Assembly (NCBI GenBank): GCA_024763295.1
Contig: JANTFU010000119.1
Span: 1-7,027, forward strand
Length of the DNA stretch: 7,027 nucleotides
Direction: 5' to 3'
DNA from: Anaerolineales bacterium
GTDB lineage: Bacteria; Chloroflexota; Anaerolineae; Anaerolineales; Villigracilaceae
Shown here: positions 1 through 6,043 of the stretch, piece after piece
Layout of the letters: every line of letters starts with the position of its first letter
How positions within the stretch are numbered: the stretch's first letter is position 1
Notes under the pieces: generated by a model
What the model saw: the letters and a program-made list of their open reading frames with translations, nothing else
Databases searched by the model: none
What the model was told of the DNA's origin: nothing
Made by a program: the position numbers and the translations under genes

Positions 1-1436
1 TCGCCATAAACGGTGCGCAACATGGAGGGCCAGGGGCGTTTGAGTACCAAGAAGCCCTCTTCGCCGGGCGCAACCGAATTTCCATCATCGTCAACGACGT
101 CGACTTCGTGCCCAAAAAACGGCTTGGTGCCGGAACCCGGCTTGAGCGGGGTAATCGGCAGCGGGGTGATGACAAAGCCGCCGGTTTCGGTCTGCCACCA
201 AGTATCCATGATCGGGCATTTGCTATCGCCGATCACTTCGTAATACCACTTCCACGCTTCGGGGTTGATTGGCTCGCCAACACTGCCGAGCAAGCGCAGG
301 GACGAAAGATCGTAGCGTTTGGGCCACTGGTCGCCGAAGCGCATCAAGCCGCGAATGGCGGTTGGTGCGGTGTACAGGATGGTAATGCCGTATTCTTCGA
401 CCATCTTCCACCAGCGGTTGGGATAGGGATGCGTCGGAGCGCCCTCGTACATGAAGCTGGTTGCGCCGGCAATCAGCGGGGAATAGACGATATAGCTGTG
501 ACCGGTAATCCAGCCCGGGTCAGCCGCGCACCACCAACGATCATCTTCCTTGATGTCAAAAACGGCTTTAAGCGTCGTTTGGGTATAGACCTGATAGCCG
601 CCGTGTGTGTGAACAATGCCTTTCGGTTTGCCCGTTGTGCCGGACGTATAAAGAATGAAGAGCAAGTCTTCGGCATCCATTTCTTCGGTTTTGCATTTTG
701 GGCTGGCGATGGGCAATTCGAGCAGGTCGTGATACCAGAAATCACGTCCCTGTTCCATGTAAATTTCGTTTTCCGTGCGTTTGACAACGATACAATGCTC
801 AATCGTTGGTTGGCGTGCCATCGCTTCGTCGGCGATGTCTTTTAGTTTGACGATGTTACCACGCAGCCAAGCACCATCTGCGGTAATCAATACACGGCTC
901 TTGGCATCTTCAATCCGGGAAGCCAGCGCCTCCACGCTGAAACCGCCGTAAACCACGCTGTGCGCAGCACCGATCTTGGCACAAGCCAGCATAGCAAAAA
1001 CCTGTTCGGGGATGCGCGGCATATAAATCGTGACAATATCGCCCTTCTGTACCCCCATACTCTTGAGAATATTCGCCATTTTGCTGACTTCACGATTCAG
1101 CGCATGGTAAGAAAAGGTGCGTTTATCGCCGGGTTCACCTTCCCAAATTAGGGCAAGTTTGTTGCGGTGCGAGTCAGTCAGATGGCGGTCAATGGCGTTG
1201 TGAACAATATTGGTCTTGCCGCCCACAAACCACTTATAGAACGGGGCATTGCTGTCATCGAGCACTTTGTCCCATTTTTTGTACCATTCCAATTCGTTGG
1301 CGCGATCTGCCCAAAACCCCTCCGGGTCTTCGATAGATTGCTTATACCAAGCATCATAATCCTGCACATTGGCATGTTTAACAACATCGTCCGAAGGAAA
1401 ATAAACTTCACCTTCATATTGTTCTTTCTTAGACAC
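1..1436 (-). CDS. acs: Acetyl-CoA synthetase, AMP-forming (partial, C-terminus beyond window)
   Basis: This enzyme activates acetate with ATP to acetyl-AMP and transfers the acetyl group to CoA in the cytoplasm. The window holds 478 codons. Visible motifs are the adenylate-forming P-loop YTSGTTGKPKG (residues 263-273), ADPGWITGHSY (305-315), GSVGEPINPEAW (384-395) and DTWWQTETGG (411-420). The second Trp of the last motif is the residue that limits the acyl pocket to acetate in known Acs enzymes. The N-terminal acetyl-CoA synthetase cap region is present. The family is usually about 630-660 residues, so some 150-180 residues are cut off, including the mobile C-terminal domain with the catalytic, acetylatable Lys. 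The start is GTG at 1436, chosen because AAGGAGG lies 5 bases upstream and the N-terminus aligns with the family; the first in-frame ATG would remove conserved sequence. The gene has its own promoter and a long leader. Identification is secure; propionate is a less likely substrate. Confidence 0.96.
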   Translation of the reverse strand, partial: MSKKEQYEGEVYFPSDDVVKHANVQDYDAWYKQSIEDPEGFWADRANELEWYKKWDKVLDDSNAPFYKWFVGGKTNIVHNAIDRHLTDSHRNKLALIWEGEPGDKRTFSYHALNREVSKMANILKSMGVQKGDIVTIYMPRIPEQVFAMLACAKIGAAHSVVYGGFSVEALASRIEDAKSRVLITADGAWLRGNIVKLKDIADEAMARQPTIEHCIVVKRTENEIYMEQGRDFWYHDLLELPIASPKCKTEEMDAEDLLFILYTSGTTGKPKGIVHTHGGYQVYTQTTLKAVFDIKEDDRWWCAADPGWITGHSYIVYSPLIAGATSFMYEGAPTHPYPNRWWKMVEEYGITILYTAPTAIRGLMRFGDQWPKRYDLSSLRLLGSVGEPINPEAWKWYYEVIGDSKCPIMDTWWQTETGGFVITPLPITPLKPGSGTKPFFGHEVDVVDDDGNSVAPGEEGFLVLKRPWPSMLRTVYG

Positions 1437-1441
1437 AGAGA

Positions 1442-1448
1442 CCTCCTT
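1442..1448 (-). promoter_or_regulatory. Ribosome-binding site of acs
   Basis: The minus strand reads AAGGAGG, a near-perfect Shine-Dalgarno sequence, followed by TCTCT and then GTG. The 5-base gap and the strength of the site decide the GTG start of acs over later ATG codons. Confidence 0.9.
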
Positions 1449-1492
1449 AGGGTTGGGGAATATTGAGTTGTAGAAAAACAGGGGACGCAACC

Positions 1493-1513
1493 GCATTCAT
1501 TGGATATGAATGC
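1493..1513. promoter_or_regulatory. Perfect palindrome in the acs leader, candidate operator
   Basis: GCATTCAT (1493-1500) and ATGAATGC (1506-1513) form a perfect 8-bp inverted repeat around a 5-base centre, TGGAT. It sits about 10-30 bases downstream of the transcription start predicted from the -10 box at 1530-1535. A dimeric repressor bound there could block elongation or promoter escape. It could also form a small RNA hairpin, but no U-tract follows, so it does not look like a terminator. The symmetry is seen directly; operator function is inferred and no regulator is known. Confidence 0.5.
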
Positions 1514-1529
1514 TTATCGGCGTTACTTG

Positions 1530-1558
1530 ATTATATATGAGAAAACAAACGAATTCCG
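1530..1558 (-). promoter_or_regulatory. Promoter of acs
   Basis: The minus strand carries a perfect -10 hexamer TATAAT (1530-1535). At 17 bp spacing the -35 position (1553-1558) reads CGGAAT, which is a poor match to TTGACA. A good -10 with a weak -35 is typical of promoters that need an activator. The predicted start is near 1523-1525, giving a leader of about 87-89 bases before GTG. Confidence 0.6.
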
Positions 1559-1599
1559 ATAAAGTTTCGATAAAATCACAGGCACACTGAGCGAAACTT
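1557..1599. repeat. Tandem heptamers and spaced inverted repeat upstream of the acs promoter
   Basis: On the minus strand TTTATCG occurs twice, at 1568-1574 and 1557-1563, exactly 11 bp apart, so both copies fall on the same face of the helix. The proximal copy touches the -35 position. A third copy lies at 1649-1655. In addition AAGTTTCG (1562-1569) and CGAAACTT (1592-1599) are perfect inverted 8-mers 30 bp apart, close to three helical turns. A minor palindrome, ACCAA-CT-TTGGT, lies at 1607-1618. These are plausible activator sites given the weak -35, but the assignment is inference. Confidence 0.35.
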
Positions 1600-1671
1600 A
1601 CCTTTAACCAACTTTGGTGCCTTGCAAAAATCTCGTCTGCCCAAAAAACGATAAAACTCTCTCTTTAATCG

Positions 1672-1696
1672 AAAACAGGGCGCAAAAAGCGCCCTG
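1672..1696 (-). terminator. Intrinsic terminator of the lipoprotein gene
   Basis: A perfect 8-bp stem, CAGGGCGC (1676-1683) and GCGCCCTG (1689-1696), closes a 5-base loop. Read on the minus strand it is followed by TTTTC (1675-1671). It lies 23 bases beyond the lipoprotein stop codon at 1720-1722 and separates that unit from acs. Confidence 0.88.
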
Positions 1697-1719
1697 TCTC
1701 TTTATTTCCACAACTTGCC

Positions 1720-2757
1720 TTACGGCGAATCGTTCACAGAAATTTCTAGCTCGGTCGAATTATTCATTTCATTCGATTCCGTGATCGCATAGCTTGAATC
1801 GACAATAACTTTGGTCGTAATCTTGGCATACCAGCTTGGGTATTGATATGTACAAGTTTTTACCTGCCCGCCCTTCGCCGACATGCTAACAATGTCCCAT
1901 TCGCAAGCCGGAGATGCGGCACCTGTACTCGCCCACCACTGCACCTTGAACGCCCCTGCTGCAAGATTACCATTGTTGTAGACCGAGATACTGATAACCA
2001 CATTTTGATTCTTCGTTGGCGGATTAGGAGAAAGCGTGTAATCCGTGATGATGATATCCGGCGCGGGAACGGCTGTTTCCGTAGGAACAGCAGTTGACGT
2101 GGGGACACTTGTTTCCGTCGACACCGCAGTCGGCGTAGCGACAACGACCTTGACCCAAAATGGACCTTGACCATCTGCATTAAGCCCGAAAACGATATTA
2201 TTCGGCGAACGCAACTTAAAGTTGCTCTGGTAAGTACCGGGCGTGGTCGGTGCGGTCAGGTCAACAGAAATATCAACGGTGGAACCCGGCGCAACACTTC
2301 CGCTCGTAATCGTGGCTGTCGCAGGGGCATTCATCTGTTCCCCGCTGTCAAAAAGTAGCACATAGCCCGAATCCCACGCACAAGAGCCGCTATTTTGCAA
2401 CCGCCAAGTCTTCGTGAAGGTCGCCCCGGGTTCAACAGTTGTGTTGTCGGGAATAGTCACGTCCTTGACAAAGGTGGCACGATTACACGGAATCGGCGTT
2501 TGCGTAGCAGTCGGTCCCTGTGTAGGGAAGAGCGTATTCGTCGGCACCGATGTCACGGTCGCTGCTGCAGGCGGAATCGGCGTGGGCGATGCAGCCACCA
2601 CGGTCAGCGCGGCACGCGTAAAGACTGCTTGCGCGGTTTCCGCAACGGTAGTGGCTGCCAACTCATCGTCGCCGGGCGCTTGCGGTAAGTTACAGGCACC
2701 TAAAACAAAGGCAACCATGATCGTTATGCTCAATAAGCGTGTGATTTTTCTGTTCAT
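1720..2757 (-). CDS. Lipoprotein with NBR1-type Ig domain and CARDB domain
   Basis: This 345-residue protein is predicted to be lipid-anchored on the outer face of the membrane. A basic, hydrophobic signal peptide ends in the lipobox LGAC, with Cys22 as the lipidated residue. A short helical stretch and a Thr/Pro-rich spacer (about 57-90) lead to an Ig-like domain resembling the NBR1 central domain (about 91-205), with the typical TWRLQNSGSCAW segment at 117-128. A second Thr/Pro linker (207-233) leads to a CARDB-like adhesion domain (about 234-343) ending in the characteristic AITESNEMNN. Four Cys lie in the ectodomain after Cys22: 91 and 126 in the first domain, 285 and 302 in the second, suggesting one disulfide per domain. 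GAGGAG 7 bases before ATG supports the start. It has its own promoter and terminator. Both domain types usually mediate binding rather than catalysis; the ligand is unknown. The domain calls are strong, the role is not known. Confidence 0.9.
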   Translation of the reverse strand: MNRKITRLLSITIMVAFVLGACNLPQAPGDDELAATTVAETAQAVFTRAALTVVAASPTPIPPAAATVTSVPTNTLFPTQGPTATQTPIPCNRATFVKDVTIPDNTTVEPGATFTKTWRLQNSGSCAWDSGYVLLFDSGEQMNAPATATITSGSVAPGSTVDISVDLTAPTTPGTYQSNFKLRSPNNIVFGLNADGQGPFWVKVVVATPTAVSTETSVPTSTAVPTETAVPAPDIIITDYTLSPNPPTKNQNVVISISVYNNGNLAAGAFKVQWWASTGAASPACEWDIVSMSAKGGQVKTCTYQYPSWYAKITTKVIVDSSYAITESNEMNNSTELEISVNDSP

Positions 2758-2764
2758 AATTTTT

Positions 2765-2770
2765 CTCCTC
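2765..2770 (-). promoter_or_regulatory. Ribosome-binding site of the lipoprotein gene
   Basis: The minus strand reads GAGGAG, followed by 7 bases and ATG at 2757. This fits the start that gives a complete lipoprotein signal peptide. Confidence 0.85.
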
Positions 2771-2785
2771 GTTCATTCAAGGTTA

Positions 2786-2814
2786 ATTATAGAGGGCTGG
2801 CTATCAATCTACAA
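2786..2814 (-). promoter_or_regulatory. Promoter of the lipoprotein gene
   Basis: The minus strand has TTGTAG (2809-2814), a 17-bp spacer and a perfect TATAAT (2786-2791). The predicted start near 2779 gives a leader of about 22 bases containing the ribosome-binding site. Together with the terminator upstream at 3028-3054, this indicates transcription independent of the phosphatase operon. Confidence 0.65.
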
Positions 2815-2864
2815 GTGCCCCGTTTGGGTAAGGAACAGAAATTAAATAACATACAAAGTTCTGC

Positions 2865-2980
2865 CAGTTCCTGAGCGAAAGGCGACAGCGTCTGAGCCTG
2901 TAGTCGAAGGATGGCGTTCTCTGAAAAATCGCCCTTCGACTGCGCACTTCACTACCGTTCAGCGCTCCGCTCAGGGGCTG
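2865..2980. repeat. Inverted pair of about 47-bp intergenic repeat units
   Basis: Two related units face each other. Both read CCTTCGACT, then 24 or 26 variable bases, then CGCTCAGG and a CTG three bases on. One is on the minus strand (2910 to 2865), the other on the plus strand (2933 to 2980). The outer arms (2865-2877 and 2968-2980) are complementary except for two positions that would be G-U pairs in RNA; the inner arms GTCGAAGG (2903-2910) and CCTTCGAC (2933-2940) match perfectly. A 22-base centre separates them. The whole could fold into a long imperfect hairpin. No coding capacity is evident. It resembles REP- or MITE-like dispersed elements; copy number elsewhere cannot be seen here. 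Confidence 0.75.
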
Positions 2981-3027
2981 TAATTTTTTTATTTAATCTT
3001 CATTCCTAAGCAAGCCCCAAATAACAC

Positions 3028-3054
3028 AAAAAACTCCCGCCAAATGGGCGGGAG
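3028..3054 (-). terminator. Intrinsic terminator of the three-gene operon
   Basis: CTCCCGCC (3034-3041) and GGCGGGAG (3047-3054) form a perfect 8-bp GC-rich stem with a 5-base loop, followed on the minus strand by six T (3033-3028). The stem starts only two bases after the phosphatase stop codon (3057-3059), so the last ribosome would sit against the hairpin. Confidence 0.93.
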
Positions 3055-3056
3055 AC

Positions 3057-4163
3057 TTATTCTTCAGGCGTATTCGTGGGCCAGGGGGTATACGTTGGAC
3101 CGAGCGTAGGACGCGGCGTGGGCGTCAGCGTTGGGGCGAGGGTCACCGTTGGCAAGGGCGTCTCTGTCGGCAAGATAAGCGTCTCGCTCGGCTGGACGAT
3201 AGGCACCGACATGGTCGGCGTCGGATTGACAACCGGATGGAGGAAATACCACAAGAAGGCTATCCCAAACCCAAGGATTGCCAGCAAAGCAACCGCGCCC
3301 GCAATCAACCAGCCTAGTGGCAATTTCTTGCTCGGCGGCTTGCGGAAATTTTCCGGCACGCCCAGCAAAACCACCGTGATGTTGTCGTGCCCGCCGCGCT
3401 CATTTGCCAGCGCAATCAAGGCTTGGGCAGCCGCCCGCAAATCCTTATGCGAGCGGACAATCTCCAAAATTTCGTCATTCCAAACCAAATCCGTCAAGCC
3501 GTCGCTGCACAACAAGAGCGTATCGCCCGGTTGCAGGGGCATGCCCTGATGGTTGAGCATCGCTTCATCGCTCTGGTCAGACGCCATCCGCAAACGGAAA
3601 TCAACATCGGGCGCTGGCGAAGAGCCGATATAACGCCGAATAACATGCTGATTGGGATGTGTACGCGCCTGCTCAGGCGTAATCACGCCCTTATCGAGCG
3701 CTTCCTGAATCCAAGTATGGTCGTTCGAGAGTTGCTGAATGGTTGCCCCACGCATCAAATACAAACGCGAGTCGCCCACATATCCGGCGTACAGCCGATT
3801 GTCCACCATCCAGGCGCAAACACAGGTCGCGCCCATGCCTTGCTTTTTCTCGTCGTCTGCCGCAAGCTGCACCACCGCTTCATTCGCGGCATCCACCGCA
3901 ATCGCAATCGTCTCCAGCGGCGCATCACCATTGCTCTCAGCCACCGTTTGGCTAATATGGTTGACAACCATCTCCGCTGCCACTTCACCCGCCAAATGCC
4001 CGCCAATCCCATCTGCAACAATTGCAAAAAGCACCGGTGTGCTATCCGCTTCGCTGAACTGATAGGAAGAGATACCATAACGGTCTTCGTTGATTTTGCC
4101 TTCTTTCATGCCCTTATGACTGAAAGCGGCAACATAAAGATGGGCGTGGTCGGTTTTAATCAT
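3057..4163 (-). CDS. Membrane-anchored PP2C-family Ser/Thr protein phosphatase
   Basis: This 368-residue protein is predicted to remove phosphate from phospho-Ser/Thr proteins in the cytoplasm using two metal ions. PPM motifs appear in order: NEDRYG (25-30), VADGIGGH (49-56), GYVGDSRLYL (127-136), LSNDHT (145-150), CSDGLTDLV (219-227) and GGHDNITVV (257-265). The metal-binding Asp residues 27, 51, 221 and 260 are all present, so it should be active. The Arg usually found shortly before NED is not at its expected place; the segment reads GMKEGKINED. After a basic stretch (RKPPSKK, 274-280) comes one membrane helix (about 283-308) and a 60-residue Thr/Pro-rich tail (about 312-368) that would lie outside. 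This matches bacterial PstP/Stp-type phosphatases with a membrane anchor. The start ATG overlaps the stop of the FHA gene as ATGA, and only a weak ribosome site is visible, so translation is probably coupled. It is the last gene of the operon. Confidence 0.95.
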   Translation of the reverse strand: MIKTDHAHLYVAAFSHKGMKEGKINEDRYGISSYQFSEADSTPVLFAIVADGIGGHLAGEVAAEMVVNHISQTVAESNGDAPLETIAIAVDAANEAVVQLAADDEKKQGMGATCVCAWMVDNRLYAGYVGDSRLYLMRGATIQQLSNDHTWIQEALDKGVITPEQARTHPNQHVIRRYIGSSPAPDVDFRLRMASDQSDEAMLNHQGMPLQPGDTLLLCSDGLTDLVWNDEILEIVRSHKDLRAAAQALIALANERGGHDNITVVLLGVPENFRKPPSKKLPLGWLIAGAVALLAILGFGIAFLWYFLHPVVNPTPTMSVPIVQPSETLILPTETPLPTVTLAPTLTPTPRPTLGPTYTPWPTNTPEE

Positions 4164-6043
4164 CGCTCTACTTTGATTTTAGGCTTCGCTTTTTTAGGTG
4201 CTTTTTCAAGTTTGAACTGGAAGCGCATCGCACCCAAATGGATGAGATCACCGTGCGAAAGCGGTGTGCCTTCACCATTAACTTTTTCGAAATTAATCCA
4301 GGTTCCGGCAATGGAATTTTGATCTTTGATGATAAACTGCCCCGCGTCATTGCGACTTAAAATAGCATGTAAGGGCGAGATGGATGGATCATCGAGGACG
4401 TACGCCGCCTTGACAGGGTCGGCGCCAAGCGTCAGTGTTTCGCCGGTCAGCGGGATGGGGGCGCCCTTCGGCTCGAAGCCGCTTCCGTTAAGACGCGCCA
4501 AATGCGCCAATGTGCGCACTCGCTTCGGGCGCATCGTACCCCAATTGAGAATTGGCAAGGGCATTTTTCGGGTACGCTTTTGGGGCGTAGGCAAGGGCTG
4601 GGTAAGCGGGTCGTGGGAGGCTTTTTGGGCTTCCCGCCGAGCGGTTAGCAGGCGTCTGCGTCCACCAACGAGCAAGATAACACCGAGAATCAGCCCCGTT
4701 AACGTGATCACGCCAATCGTCAGGAGCGATCCGTAGCGTCCAAAAAATCCGAGTACACCTGTCGGAGGTTGCACAACGGTCAGCGTAACGGGGATGCCAA
4801 GGCTACTTTGAGTCAATCCGAGCGAATCTTCCACTTCAACACGCAGAGAATGGTCACCGCTGGCAGAAAATGGGCGGATATCCCAAGTTAATTGGTCAAA
4901 GGGCGCTTCGGTTCGCTCTGCCACTAATTCGTCATCGACATAGAGCGCAACGCGCGCAATCGGGCGCGGATGTCCATCGGGGAATTCGATGATGGTATCG
5001 AGAGTAACTTCTGTCGGCTGAAGTAAATCCAGGTTGTAGGGATCATCTTCAGGCGCCTGACGCACAATCTGCTCAGGCGGGGAAACCAGCAGCGGGGAGG
5101 GCGGCTGGATATCAATGTTGAAGTTCAAACTTTCAGAAATTAAACTCAGGTCATTCCGCTGTACCTGTAAGGCGAGGCTATGCGCGCCGCCAGCCGTGAG
5201 CGCAGATTCGTAATCAAAGATATATAAATGGCGCAAGTATGAGAAGTAATCATCCACCTTGGGCAGAGTCTCAATGCCGGAGTAAGCAAAATAATTGCCG
5301 CCGGTTTGTAACGCCATCGACTTGAGGGCATTGGCGCTGAAATGCCCAAAATAAGCATCGCTATCCACCAGCCAAACATTGACCCGCACGCCGAGAAAGA
5401 GCGCGCGTTCGGTCAGGGCTTCGAGCGTATCGACGCTGGTTTGATCGGGGAGGTGCGGGGTCAGGAAGAGGATACTACGTTTCATACCTTCCTGCGCGCC
5501 CTGCTGCCCTTCGAGCAAATCAAGAGCAAAAGTCAGCGATTGCAGGCTCGGCACGGAAGTACGTATATCCGGCTGGAAAGAAACCAGACTATTACGCCAT
5601 TCGCTTGGCGTGGCGCTGGTTAGAATGGGACCCGTTGTAGAGATGAGACTGAGTTCATCGGCTGGCTCGATGGGCAAGGCTTCTGCCCACAGGCGCAAGT
5701 GATCAACAATCAGGTCGTAGCGTGAAACGCCAAAAGAATCCTGAATATCCATCGCGGGACCGGGGTTGATTGCCACCACAATTTGCACCCCAACTTCTTT
5801 TTCGGTCAAATTGCTGATAGGGAGGGGCGAACCATCTTCGAGTACGGTCAGATTGGCAGCTTCCAAGCCGGTTGCAAAGCGTCCGTTTGCATCGTAGACA
5901 TCCAACAATCCCTGCATGGACGGGAAGTCGCTGGTCGTGAGCTTGATAATCTGCGCGCGTTGAGCTTCCTGTGCGCGGACAGTTAATCCGCCCGCTAAGG
6001 CGAGCAGCGCGGTAAGAAAACCAAACAGCAGTTTACGCTTCAT
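4160..6043 (-). CDS. Membrane protein with VWA-like, Ig-like and C-terminal FHA domains
   Basis: Role inferred: an outside-to-inside sensor or scaffold whose cytoplasmic FHA domain may recognise phosphothreonine. From the ATG at 6043 (627 residues), a signal peptide ends near TVRA-QEA (cut after about 24). A VWA-like domain follows (about 85-280), with core strands such as VQIVVAI and the TGGNYF motif (247-252). An Ig-like module (about 313-424) contains VALYVDDELVAE and WDIRPFSASGDHSLRVEV. One membrane helix (about 438-460) is followed by Arg-rich GGRRRLLTARR, placing the C-terminus inside. The FHA domain (about 523-613) shows DDPSISPLHA, IKDQNSIAGTWIN and LSHGDLIHLG. The metal site of the VWA and the phosphopeptide site of the FHA are both weakened. 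An in-frame ATG at 6079 would add 12 residues before the signal peptide and has no ribosome site, so 6043 is preferred. It overlaps the upstream gene by 11 bases and the phosphatase gene by 4. Confidence 0.88.
   Translation of the reverse strand: MKRKLLFGFLTALLALAGGLTVRAQEAQRAQIIKLTTSDFPSMQGLLDVYDANGRFATGLEAANLTVLEDGSPLPISNLTEKEVGVQIVVAINPGPAMDIQDSFGVSRYDLIVDHLRLWAEALPIEPADELSLISTTGPILTSATPSEWRNSLVSFQPDIRTSVPSLQSLTFALDLLEGQQGAQEGMKRSILFLTPHLPDQTSVDTLEALTERALFLGVRVNVWLVDSDAYFGHFSANALKSMALQTGGNYFAYSGIETLPKVDDYFSYLRHLYIFDYESALTAGGAHSLALQVQRNDLSLISESLNFNIDIQPPSPLLVSPPEQIVRQAPEDDPYNLDLLQPTEVTLDTIIEFPDGHPRPIARVALYVDDELVAERTEAPFDQLTWDIRPFSASGDHSLRVEVEDSLGLTQSSLGIPVTLTVVQPPTGVLGFFGRYGSLLTIGVITLTGLILGVILLVGGRRRLLTARREAQKASHDPLTQPLPTPQKRTRKMPLPILNWGTMRPKRVRTLAHLARLNGSGFEPKGAPIPLTGETLTLGADPVKAAYVLDDPSISPLHAILSRNDAGQFIIKDQNSIAGTWINFEKVNGEGTPLSHGDLIHLGAMRFQFKLEKAPKKAKPKIKVER

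Noticed and set aside
108..845. Plus-strand open frame of 245 codons opposite acs
   Set aside because: It lies wholly antisense to clearly conserved acetyl-CoA synthetase sequence; its translation shows no domain and it has no ribosome site.
1437..1523. Riboswitch in the long acs leader
   Set aside because: Apart from the short palindrome there is no conserved aptamer pattern or expression platform that I can recognise.
2414..2845. Plus-strand open frame of 143 codons
   Set aside because: It is antisense to the lipoprotein's signal peptide and Thr/Pro region; its Val/Gly/Ala-rich product reflects the repetitive opposite strand.
2968..2990. Possible plus-strand terminator formed by the repeat arm followed by seven T
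   Set aside because: No plus-strand gene ends here; the arm belongs to an inverted repeat pair and its partner is about 100 bases away, so it is better explained as a repeat element.
3387..4322. Plus-strand open frame of 311 codons
   Set aside because: It is antisense to the PP2C gene and the end of the FHA gene, whose motifs are unmistakable; its product is His/Arg-rich and looks like a shadow translation.
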